Positions 27,056-34,792 of a stretch of 64,000 bases of DNA are shown here, in pieces. The notes under the pieces are model-generated. The model was not told where the DNA came from, made no database searches, and was given only the letters and a program-made list of their open reading frames with translations. The translations under genes were made by a program, and so were the position numbers. Within the stretch, counting starts at the first letter, position 1; each line of letters starts with the position of its first letter. Source of the DNA: Ferranicluibacter rubi (GTDB lineage Bacteria; Pseudomonadota; Alphaproteobacteria; Rhizobiales; Rhizobiaceae); assembly GCF_011603255.1 (NCBI RefSeq), contig NZ_JAANCM010000016.1, positions 1 to 64,000 of the forward strand, written 5' to 3'.

Positions 27056-27763
27056 GTGGACCTTTCCATCATGATCCCAGAGCTGCTCTCGGCATTGCCG
27101 CTGACGCTCGCGATCACGTTCACGGCCATGATCGCCGGTTTTTTGCTGGCCCTGGTCACCACCACCTTCCGTGTGCGCAGGATTCCCGTGGTCAGCCAGT
27201 TTGCTGACTTCTACGTCTCCTACGCCCGAAGCGTCCCTGTCGTTCTCCAACTCTTCGTCGCGTTCTATGGACTGCCGCTGGTGGTGGCTCTCCTTGACGT
27301 GGAGGACTTCGTTTCTCCGAACGTGGCGGCGATGGTCGGCCTCAGCCTGTATCATGGTGGGTATCTGTCCGAGGTGCTGCGGCCTGCTTACCTCGCCGTG
27401 GAACGGGGTCAGCACGATGCGGCCGACAGTCTGGGCTACAGTTTCCTGCAGAAACTCGTCCGGGTGGTCGGTCCTCAGGCGGTACACATCGCCCTGCCGG
27501 GCTACGGCAATGCCATCATCTACCTGATCCACAACGTCGCGCTCGTGATGTACATCGGCGCTGCGGACGTCATGGCGACCGCCCACCTCGTCATGGAGCG
27601 CGACTACAACCAGTACCAGTTCGAGACCTACCTGGTCCTGGCGGTGATCTATTCGCTGCTTTGCCTCGTGGCATGGAGCATCGTGCGCTTCTTCGAGAAA
27701 CGAAACGCTCGGTTTGCGCCCAACACTGCCCGAGCGAAAGCGACAGTCATGCCCAGCGTCTGA
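27056..27763 (+). CDS. Amino-acid ABC transporter permease (HisM/GlnP type)
   Basis: 235 aa inner-membrane subunit. The start is a GTG nine bases after AAGGAG. Helices and the coupling EAA loop (HDAADSLGYSFLQKLVRVVG) are as expected, together with the SYARSVPVVLQLF motif of this subfamily. It forms a heterodimer with the next permease. Confidence 0.92.
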   Translation: MDLSIMIPELLSALPLTLAITFTAMIAGFLLALVTTTFRVRRIPVVSQFADFYVSYARSVPVVLQLFVAFYGLPLVVALLDVEDFVSPNVAAMVGLSLYHGGYLSEVLRPAYLAVERGQHDAADSLGYSFLQKLVRVVGPQAVHIALPGYGNAIIYLIHNVALVMYIGAADVMATAHLVMERDYNQYQFETYLVLAVIYSLLCLVAWSIVRFFEKRNARFAPNTARAKATVMPSV

Positions 27764-27782
27764 GCGTTCGAAAGGTCATACC

Positions 27783-28469
27783 ATGTTCGACTCCGAAGTC
27801 CTTCTGCCCGATCTCTGGGACATACTCGGCGCAGTCCCCGTGACGCTCGCCATGGCTCTCGGCATCTTCGTCTTCTCCACGATGATCGGCAGCCTGTTCG
27901 CGATGGTGGAATATCGGCGTATTCCTTTGCTCCGCGAACTAGTCGTCGCCTACAAGGTCATCTTCAAAGGCGTGCCAATGGTGATCGTAATCTTCCTCGC
28001 CTACTACGGCCTACCACCGACATCGAGGTTCCTGACCTCGCTCGTCGGCATTGACTACAACGGTCACTCGACGCCGAACTGGATCACCCTGATAGTCGCG
28101 CTGACGCTCTGCGTCTCGGCCTTCCAGGCGGAGGTTGTCAAGGGCGCGCTCAATTCCTTCGACAACGGGCAAGCAGAGGCTGCCTATTCCCTCGGCTACA
28201 GGAAAACACAGCTCTTTCGCCGGGTGATGTTGCCTCAGGTAATCGTCGCTGCGATCCCCGATCTCGCCAACTCGATCATGGTGATCATGAAGGCGCTCTC
28301 GCTGGGATTTGCGATCGAAGTCGTCGATATCTTCGCCCAGTCGCAACTGACTGCGGCCCTTAACTTCTACTACCTCGAAGCTTTCCTGATCGCCGTGTTC
28401 GTCTACATGGTGATCGCTTACATCGTCACATTCGTTGCAGACCGCCTCGAGCGGTCGCTGAGAGTATGA
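27783..28469 (+). CDS. Amino-acid ABC transporter permease (second subunit)
   Basis: 228 aa. The family segment FKGVPMVIVIFLAYYGLPP and the EAA loop GQAEAAYSLGYRKTQLFRRV are present. The ATG at 27783 lies 20 bases after the partner permease gene, with AAGG upstream. It is the last gene of the LysR-monooxygenase-transporter operon; no clear terminator follows. Confidence 0.92.
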   Translation: MFDSEVLLPDLWDILGAVPVTLAMALGIFVFSTMIGSLFAMVEYRRIPLLRELVVAYKVIFKGVPMVIVIFLAYYGLPPTSRFLTSLVGIDYNGHSTPNWITLIVALTLCVSAFQAEVVKGALNSFDNGQAEAAYSLGYRKTQLFRRVMLPQVIVAAIPDLANSIMVIMKALSLGFAIEVVDIFAQSQLTAALNFYYLEAFLIAVFVYMVIAYIVTFVADRLERSLRV

Positions 28470-28870
28470 CATTGAATGTTAGCACGCCCTTAAACGAGAA
28501 ATCCTGCGTTCAGCATCTTGAGTTCGCACCGCCACCTTGAAGGGATTTGAACCGTCGACCACGTGCCGTGGACTCGCTAAACGTTTGAAAAACGGCTCAC
28601 TCACACGGGGAGATGTCGGTCATCATCACCAAGCCTCGCAGCAAGGACCTCCGCTTGCTGACGCCGCCCTCACTTGGTTTCGCTGGCTATCCCGCAATGA
28701 TCCGCATCGAAGGGATAGTTAACGAACGGTAGTACAGCTGAGGTCGCCAGGTTGCTGAGAAATCAGCGCGGGAACGGAGAGGAAGGTGCGGTGGATACTG
28801 GTGGCTTATATTCGCACACCGCTTTCAAAAGCGAGATTGTCTTCGCTTGTGCAGTTCTCGAAATATCCGC
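28470..28870. other. 400 bases without a supported gene
   Basis: No convincing gene. GGGATTTGAACC at 28549-28560 resembles the T-loop of a tRNA on the minus strand, but the neighbouring arms do not pair, so I did not call one. Confidence 0.4.
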
Positions 28871-29461
28871 CTATCCTTCTCTGTACTGAAGCTTCCCCAT
28901 AACCGTACTAGCGAGGCCTGCGTTCATCCTCTCGGCGACTGCCAATGCAGCGGCGGCCTTGTTTTTGAAGGGCAAGAGAGCTTCGACAACGTATCGATCG
29001 CCGAGTGCCTTGGCAATGCACGCGATATCGAACATGTCGAGTGGTTGAAGGGAGGCACCCCGGTAGTGAACCTTCTTCGCGATGATCTCGCCCGGTGTCT
29101 CAAGGTCAACTTCGATCCCTCGCACCGTGACACGGGACGTAGGATCGTCGGTCAGGCTTGGAGCGCAAATGTAGTCGATTTCACCAATGTCCGCGAACAC
29201 GATCTTGAGCGCATGCGTCCCGTCCGAAATATATTCATCGGGGTTCACCTGCAGGGTATAGCCCTGCGTTGTCGGATTCAGATATGGGAGGACCTGCGGA
29301 TCATCGATGAAAATGTCGATATCGAAGCTTTCACGATGGCTGATCTGGAGCATAGGGGCGGTCCCGCCGCCGAAAGTCCAGCTATCGAGGAGTGTAAAAG
29401 AAGAGTTTGCCTGATTGATAATCGACACAGACTGGTCGAAGAGGCTTTCCCATTGGCTCAT
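28871..29461 (-). CDS. AbiEii/AbiGii-type nucleotidyltransferase toxin
   Basis: 196 aa, the short form of the family. The polymerase-beta-like active site is visible as TFGGGTAPML (Gly-Gly-x-x-Ala loop) and ESFDIDIFID (Asp-x-Asp). The helical half includes TPGEIIAKKVHYRGA and the LDMFDIACIAKALG segment found in AbiEii proteins. AbiEii toxins of type IV toxin-antitoxin and phage-abortive systems transfer nucleotides to targets such as tRNA. A usual AbiEi-type winged-helix antitoxin is absent; the gene instead follows an 87-codon gene of unknown family by 11 bases. Confidence 0.85.
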   Translation of the reverse strand: MSQWESLFDQSVSIINQANSSFTLLDSWTFGGGTAPMLQISHRESFDIDIFIDDPQVLPYLNPTTQGYTLQVNPDEYISDGTHALKIVFADIGEIDYICAPSLTDDPTSRVTVRGIEVDLETPGEIIAKKVHYRGASLQPLDMFDIACIAKALGDRYVVEALLPFKNKAAAALAVAERMNAGLASTVMGKLQYREG

Positions 29462-29472
29462 CAGGACAGCCC

Positions 29473-29736
29473 TCAGGCGGATAGGGCGAGCGGGTATCCG
29501 GCTAGCTGCGAGAATTTCTTGGCAATCTCGGATGCGGTCCCGTAGTCAATTTCCATCTCATCCAGAAACTGGTGCTGGAGCTCAACTTTCACTTCGGAAT
29601 AGAATGAGAATGCGGAAGCATCGAAATTCTCAACACTAGCGAAATCGAAAATCTTCGAAGCGAGTTGCTCAGCCGAAAGGTTCGTCCCGTAGGGGGCGTT
29701 CACCGTCGACAGTACCTTAAACGCAACGCTAGACAT
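29473..29736 (-). CDS. Small protein of unknown function upstream of the AbiEii gene (possible antitoxin)
   Basis: 87 aa, not recognised. Sequence is soluble and mixed (SSVAFKVLSTVNAPYGTNLS at the N-terminus, then an acidic DEMEIDYGTASEIAKKF helix). No helix-turn-helix. It is 11 bases from the nucleotidyltransferase gene on the same strand, an arrangement usual for antitoxin and toxin. The ATG at 29736 gives the better distance to GGTGG; 29742 is also in frame. Confidence 0.65.
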   Translation of the reverse strand: MSSVAFKVLSTVNAPYGTNLSAEQLASKIFDFASVENFDASAFSFYSEVKVELQHQFLDEMEIDYGTASEIAKKFSQLAGYPLALSA

Positions 29737-29947
29737 CGTCATTACCACCAGTTTTCAATAGGCTATGTAATACATATCCGTCAAAAACGCAAGAAACACC
29801 GCAGATGCAGGCATTCAACGGCAATTACACAAATGGGAAACGATGTCGCAACGAGCACGCGCCAGTCGCGACGTAATCAGCAACGCTGAAACGCCGCTGA
29901 ACCGCCCCGGCTTTGCCGGAGACCTCAACTCGTGAGAAGTAGGGTCT

Positions 29948-31113
29948 ATGACAAGCAAAACGACGAACAAATTTTCTCCTGAAGTTCGTGCCCGTGCTGT
30001 TCGGATGGTGATGGAGCATGAAGGCGAACATCCCTCCCGCTGGGCGGCGGTATCGTCGATAGCGGCCAAGGTCGGTTGCTCGGCGCATACCCTCCATGAA
30101 TGGGTGAAGAAGGCCGAGGTCGACAGCGGCAAGCGCGCAGGTTTGCCGAGTGACGTGGCTGAGAAGATGAAGGCTCTGGAACGGGAGAACCGGGAGCGTC
30201 GTCAGGCGAATGAGATTCTACGCAAAGCCTCGGCGTATTTTGCCCAGGCCCCTTTCAGCGAATGCAAGCATTCGCTTGTCGGGCAAGGGGAGCTCGACCG
30301 CCCACTGAAGCGATGATTTCCTTCATCGACGAACACCGCTCGGTGCTCGGGGTCGAGCCGATCTGCAGGCTGCTGCCGATTGCCCCGTCCACCTATTATG
30401 AAGTCGTCGCCAAGCGCACGGACGTGGGTCGCCTATCAGTCCGCGAACGGAATGATATTGCCATGAGAGTCGAGATACGCCGGGTGTTCAACGAGAACTT
30501 CCAGGTCTATGGCGTGCGGAAAGTGTGGCGACAGTTGCAGCGAGAAGGCTTCGACGTCGCTCGACCGCGTCAATCGCCACTTCAAGGCTCCCGCGCCGAA
30601 CATGCTGTGGTTATCCGATTTCACCTATGTCGCGACCTGGCAAGGCTTCGTTTACGTGGCCTTTGTCATTGATGCCTTCGCCCGCCGTATCGTCGGTTGG
30701 CGGGCAAGCCGGACGGCTCATGCAGGCTTCGTGCTCGATGCCCTCGACCAGGCGCTTCATAATCGGCGGCCTGTCAAACGCGGCGGGCTTGTTCATCATT
30801 CCGACCGCGGCTCACAATACGTGTTCATTCGCTATTCCGAACGGCTGGCCGAGGCGGGCATCGAGCCGTCTGTCGGAAGCGTTGGCGACAGTTACGACAA
30901 TGCTCTCGCCGAAACGATCAACTGTCTTTACAAGGCCGAGGTCATCCATCGGCGAGGACCATGGCGCAACTTCGAAGCTGTGGAGTTCGCCACACTGGAA
31001 TGGGTCGACTGGTTCAACCACCGCCGCCTTCTGGAGCCCACCGGAATATCCCGCCAGCCGAGGCCGAAGAACGATACTACGCCATGCTGGACGTGCCAGC
31101 CATGGCCGCATAA
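29948..31113 (+). pseudogene. IS3-family transposase orfA-orfB with cassette insertion, deletion and frameshift
   Basis: OrfA (29948-30316) has the IS3 helix-turn-helix ([20 protein letters not shown] ... [14 protein letters not shown]) and the leucine-rich tail ending ELDRPLKR, but 13 extra codons (30250-30288) split its last part in frame. OrfB starts at 30313 by ATGA overlap. Near 30558 the frame jumps: GFDVA is followed directly by DRVNRHFKAP in another frame, so about 40 residues are missing compared with related IS3 transposases. The catalytic core is otherwise recognisable (LWLSDFTYVA, HHSDRGSQYV, GDSYDNALAE). One more base is missing near 31042, shifting the end; the native ending DVPAMAA is readable up to 31113. 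Confidence 0.85.
30250..30288 (+). repeat. Palindromic mini-cassette, copy 1 (in IS3 orfA, in frame)
   Basis: A 39-base insertion relative to related IS3 orfA genes. Its centre is a perfect 9-bp stem, AGCGAATGC-AA-GCATTCGCT (30257-30276), followed by TGTCGGGCAAG. The same organisation recurs in IS66 tnpC at 54823-54862. Length divisible by three, no stop in the read frame. Confidence 0.7.
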
Positions 31114-31199
31114 CTTAAACCAAACGGTCTCCGGCAAAGCCGGTGCGGTTTAAGCAATCGCTACGGTGCGAAGCAAGATTTCGGATTGTCCATTTCGTT

Positions 31200-32978
31200 T
31201 CACGCGACGTTGGCACGTCCTGTCTTGGACGAAAACCACTGCTGAAGAGCATGGACTTTCAGGGGCTTCGAAAAGAGATATCCCTGAGCTTCGTCGCAGC
31301 CCATGGCCATCAAAGTGTCTGCGGCCTGAGCGCTTTCTACGCCCTCCGCCACAACCCGATAACCGAGGTCGTGCGATAGGGCGATCATTGACCGCACAAG
31401 GTTTTCGTCACGATCCCCAACGCCAAGATTTCTGATGAAAGACTGATCAATCTTCACGACCGTTGTGGGCAACCTCTGGAGATACGACAAACTGCTGTAG
31501 CCAGTTCCAAAATCGTCTATCGAAAGCGCAATGCCGGCCTCGGCCAGAGCCTGCAGCTTCTTCAATGCAGCGCCAGCATCCTTCATGATGGCACTTTCGG
31601 TGACTTCCAGTTCGAGGAGTGACGGAAGGATGCCGTGTCGAAGCAACATCACCATAATCCGGTCAACGAAGTCTTCTTCCTCCAGATTGGCCGCCGAGAT
31701 GTTGACAGACATAGGGACCGTAAGCCCCTGGTTTTTCCATAGGCGGGCCTGACGAAGCGCCGCGTCAAGGACCCAGCTCGTCATGTCTCTGACATGCGGC
31801 GAGTTCTCGATGATCGGGATGAACTCACCCGGCGATATGCTACCCAGTTCTGGATGAAGCCAGCGCAAAAGTACTTCCGTTGCGACGCATTGCCCAGTGT
31901 CAAGCGATACGCGCGGCTGAAATACCAACGATAGTTGACCATCAGACCGTAAAGCTGAGTCAAAATCTTGCAGCAGCCTGAAACTGCGGCGATGTTTGTC
32001 ATCACTTTTTGCCGAAAAGACGTTGACCTGGACTCCTTGTAGCCGGGCATCCTGAGCGGCACTGCCCATAGCCCTCAAAAGGTCGGCCGGATCGATACCC
32101 GGACCGAAAGGAGCGATACCGGCCACCGGTGTCATCATGAACTGGAAGCTCGAAGCCGCCTCCAGGCGTGTGAGCATGGCGGCAACGTCTCTGATGTAGT
32201 TTTCTTCCCCAACGTGGTCGTGTGCCACAAAAGCAAACTGAGTTGCCGAAATATGATAGGCAGCGCGCCTGCCGGTTTCCGCCCTCAAGAAGCAGGCAGC
32301 CTCCCTGACGCCAGTATCAATCTCTGCAGGACCCAGGACGCGAGATAGGTGATCGACCTGTTTGGTATCGGCCAAATCAATCAGAACGGCAAGCCGATGG
32401 GTGTCGACAGTTTCATCCTGCCCAAAGTCGCTTATGTCATCAAAGAACTGCGTTCTGTTCGGTAAGCCGCTGATCGGATCAATGCGTCCGAAGGCGTGTT
32501 GCAGCTCGACCTGTGCCATCACCATGGCTGCAAGGTCCGTCAGTGCTGCCAGCTCTTCCGGGGTCGTTTCTCTAGGCGATGTTCCGAGAACGCACAACGC
32601 GCCGAGGCCATACCCTTCGCGGGTGATCAAGGGCGCACCGGCATAGAAACGAATGCCGCTTTTGCAAAGGACGCTTTGCTTGTAGCATTCATCCGTCGCC
32701 ATGTCTGGGATCACCAGGACGTCGGCGCTTTCAGCAACCTGGGCGCAGGGGGCTTCATCTCTGGGGATGGATTGATGATCGACCCCTACACGAGACTTAA
32801 ACCACTGCCGATCGACGTCGGTTAAGGAAACCGCTGCTATGGGGAGATCGAAAATTTGGCTCGCCATCCTGGTGATGCGATCAAAGCTCTCGCTTACCGG
32901 TGTGTCCAATAAATTGAGATTGTACAAAGCATCGAGACGTTTGGCCTCGTTTAATTTTACCACTAGACGTCCATCCAA
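31200..32978 (-). CDS. GAF - degenerate GGDEF - EAL protein (c-di-GMP phosphodiesterase)
   Basis: 592 aa, cytoplasmic. Residues about 25-160 are a GAF sensor (ESFDRITRMASQIFDLPIAA). Residues about 170-320 are a GGDEF-like fold lacking the GGDEF motif, so not a cyclase. Residues about 335-580 are an EAL domain with TEVLLRW in the EAL position (Glu kept, Ala replaced by Val), the metal motif DDFGTGYSS, KIDQSF and AEGVES; these suggest active c-di-GMP hydrolysis. The start is probably the TTG at 32978, six bases after GGGAGAG; a GTG at 32963 is an alternative. It stands 47 bases from the IS3 end. Confidence 0.9.
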   Translation of the reverse strand: MDGRLVVKLNEAKRLDALYNLNLLDTPVSESFDRITRMASQIFDLPIAAVSLTDVDRQWFKSRVGVDHQSIPRDEAPCAQVAESADVLVIPDMATDECYKQSVLCKSGIRFYAGAPLITREGYGLGALCVLGTSPRETTPEELAALTDLAAMVMAQVELQHAFGRIDPISGLPNRTQFFDDISDFGQDETVDTHRLAVLIDLADTKQVDHLSRVLGPAEIDTGVREAACFLRAETGRRAAYHISATQFAFVAHDHVGEENYIRDVAAMLTRLEAASSFQFMMTPVAGIAPFGPGIDPADLLRAMGSAAQDARLQGVQVNVFSAKSDDKHRRSFRLLQDFDSALRSDGQLSLVFQPRVSLDTGQCVATEVLLRWLHPELGSISPGEFIPIIENSPHVRDMTSWVLDAALRQARLWKNQGLTVPMSVNISAANLEEEDFVDRIMVMLLRHGILPSLLELEVTESAIMKDAGAALKKLQALAEAGIALSIDDFGTGYSSLSYLQRLPTTVVKIDQSFIRNLGVGDRDENLVRSMIALSHDLGYRVVAEGVESAQAADTLMAMGCDEAQGYLFSKPLKVHALQQWFSSKTGRANVA

Positions 32979-33559
32979 ATCTTACTCTCCCAGGATATCT
33001 ATTGCGATAAAAGGATTGAGATATAGATAAATGAATATTTCAAAGGCTGTGGGTATGCTCCGAAATAGCCTTGGATCGCTTCTCTTGGGGGCAGCTGTCA
33101 TATCGGCAGGTCCACGCCCGCTCTTTAATCTCCTCCGAAGGATGTCGGCGACATCTTCGTGAGCCACCCGTCCGTTGGTGGCCTGAAGCGGACCTCAGTT
33201 TCTTGAAAAAGCAGGCGACGGACCGATATGTTCCGAGCTCACTCGTCTTGGACCGCACTTTCAGAATCTTGCTGTCTTCGATTTCAAAGATGCAGACGAC
33301 GTCGATTTCTCCCTTTCCTTGGGAAAAGTTCGCGTAACGGTTTAGTGATGGCACAGGACTGATCCTACTGTTTGCACTAGGACTTCCGATGTTCCCATCA
33401 ACCTCGCACGGCGGCCCTCCTCACCGGGGGCTAGGGTAGCGGACATTGCCTGTATCGAGCAGATCGGTACGGAAAACCCCGGTGAGACCAAGGTCAGCTT
33501 GATGCCGAACTGTTCGACTTAGTGGGCGACGGAAAACATCACCCAAGGAGTGCGGATGG
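32979..33559. other. Intergenic stretch with a possible SnoaL/NTF2-like remnant
   Basis: No intact gene. On the minus strand near 33230-33354 the run NRYANFSQGKGEIDVVCIFE then IEDSKILKVRSKTSE resembles the end of NTF2/SnoaL-like small enzymes (pattern F-E-I-E-D-x-K-I). The following codons lose that character, so at most a decayed fragment. Confidence 0.3.
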
Positions 33560-33991
33560 GATTTGGTCGGTCCTGCGCTTCGCCAAATCGGCCTGCCCGA
33601 GACGTTTGCAGAGCGCTTTCCGCACCAGCTCTCCGGCGGCCAGCGCCAGCGCGTCGCTATCGCCCGCGCCCTGATGCTCGAGTCGGAGATCCTGCTTCTC
33701 GACGAGCCGACGTCGGCCCTCGACGTCTCCGTCCAAGCCGAGGTGCTCAACCTCCTCTGCGATCTGCGCGACGAGCGCAATCTCACCGATGTCCTCGTCA
33801 GCCACGACCTGTCCGTGATCGCCCATATGTGCGACAGCGTCCTCGTCATGCAGTGCAGCACCTTTGTTGACGAACTGACCAAGGACGACCTGCAGCGCGG
33901 CGTCACGCATCATGCCTATTCGCAGATGCTCTTCGAGGAAGCCGTCAATGGCCTGAGAGCGGTGAAGGACGTGGTGCCCGTCCTGAATTAA
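33560..33991 (+). pseudogene. C-terminal fragment of a peptide-type ABC transporter ATPase
   Basis: The frame carries the signature LSGGQRQRVAIARAL, Walker B EILLLDEPTSALD and the switch His in VSHDLSVIAHMCD, as in DppD/DppF-type ATPases, but Walker A and the Q-loop are missing. The sequence before LVGPALRQIGLPE is unrelated, so the first half has been lost. It ends after VVPVLN. Such ATPases belong with the importer type at the left edge of the window, but a link is not shown. Confidence 0.8.
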
Positions 33992-34012
33992 AAGGCGGCG
34001 CCGAAGCGTTCC

Positions 34013-34040
34013 GCCGAACGGCCCGTGGGGGCCGTCCGGC
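34013..34040. terminator. Bidirectional hairpin between convergent genes
   Basis: GCCGAACGGCCC pairs with GGGCCGTCCGGC (one mismatch) around a short GTG-rich loop, between the end of the ATPase fragment and the end of the RraA gene. It lacks a T-run, but convergent placement suits a terminator. Confidence 0.5.
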
Positions 34041-34059
34041 ATTATGGCAAGCCGATCGC

Positions 34060-34770
34060 CTACCGGTTGTTCGTCTTTCGCCACTCGGCAAACAGCTTGA
34101 GATTGGTCTCGTCCGTTGCCGGATAAAGGCCGATGATCGTGTGACCCTGCTTCACCCGTTCTACGGCGAAATCCTCATAGGCGGTCATTTCCACCGCTTC
34201 GTCCGCGATGTCGTCTACGATCTCGGCAGGAATGACGATGACGCTGTCGTCGTCGCCGACCATGATGTCGCCCGGAAAGACCGCGACGTCGCCGCAGCCG
34301 ATCGGCACGTTGATGTCGACCGCCTCGTGCAGCGTCAGGTTCGTCGGGCTGGACGGGCGATGGTGATAGGCGGGAATGTCGAGATCGCCGATCGTCATCG
34401 CGTCGCGAAAGCCGCCATCGGTGACGACGCCTGCCCCGCCCCGGATCATAAGCCGGGTGATGAGGATGTCGCCCGCGGACGCCGCACGCGCGTCCTTGCG
34501 GCTGTCCATCACCAGAACATGGCCTTCAGGGCAGGTTTCGATCGCATGGCGCTGGGGATGCTTCGGATCGCGAAAGATCGTCATGGGGTTCCGGTCTTCG
34601 CGCGCCGGCATGTAGCGCAGTGTGAAGGCGGGCCCCACCATGTTGCGGCCCTTCGGCCTGACGGGGCGCACGTCTTGGATCGTCTGGTTGCGCAGGCCGC
34701 GCTTGAAGAGCGCCGAGCACAGTGTTGCCACGGATACGCCCATTAGCTTGTCACGGGTTGCAGGGTTCAT
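34060..34770 (-). CDS. RraA family protein (aldolase/decarboxylase-like)
   Basis: 236 aa, same fold as RraA and 4-hydroxy-4-methyl-2-oxoglutarate/oxaloacetate lyases. Active-site-like segments are GDILITRLMIRGGAGVVTDG and GFRDAMTIG (Arg-Asp pair binding the carboxylate and metal), plus PIGCGDVAVFPGD. Proteins of this type next to sugar-acid dehydratases usually cleave or decarboxylate a keto-acid intermediate rather than regulate RNase E. It is the last gene of the tctC-tctB-tctA-dehydratase operon, 22 bases after the dehydratase. Confidence 0.88.
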   Translation of the reverse strand: MNPATRDKLMGVSVATLCSALFKRGLRNQTIQDVRPVRPKGRNMVGPAFTLRYMPAREDRNPMTIFRDPKHPQRHAIETCPEGHVLVMDSRKDARAASAGDILITRLMIRGGAGVVTDGGFRDAMTIGDLDIPAYHHRPSSPTNLTLHEAVDINVPIGCGDVAVFPGDIMVGDDDSVIVIPAEIVDDIADEAVEMTAYEDFAVERVKQGHTIIGLYPATDETNLKLFAEWRKTNNR

Positions 34771-34792
34771 GGTTCCTCCTCGAACATAGTTG

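Larger units (their letters stand above)
29898..31152. mobile_element. IS3-family element, decayed
   Basis: Terminal inverted repeats of about 27 bases match at 25 positions: left end begins TGAACCGCCCCGGCTTTGCC (29898-29924), right end, inverted, begins TAAACCGCACCGGCTTTGCC (31126-31152). The 1.25-kb size is typical. No exact target duplication was found. Both genes inside carry lesions, so it should be immobile on its own. Confidence 0.85.

Noticed and set aside
28541-28620. tRNA-like GGGATTTGAACC on the minus strand
   Set aside because: The T-stem has a mismatch, and I could not find a fitting acceptor stem or D-arm. At most a fragment left by an integrated element.
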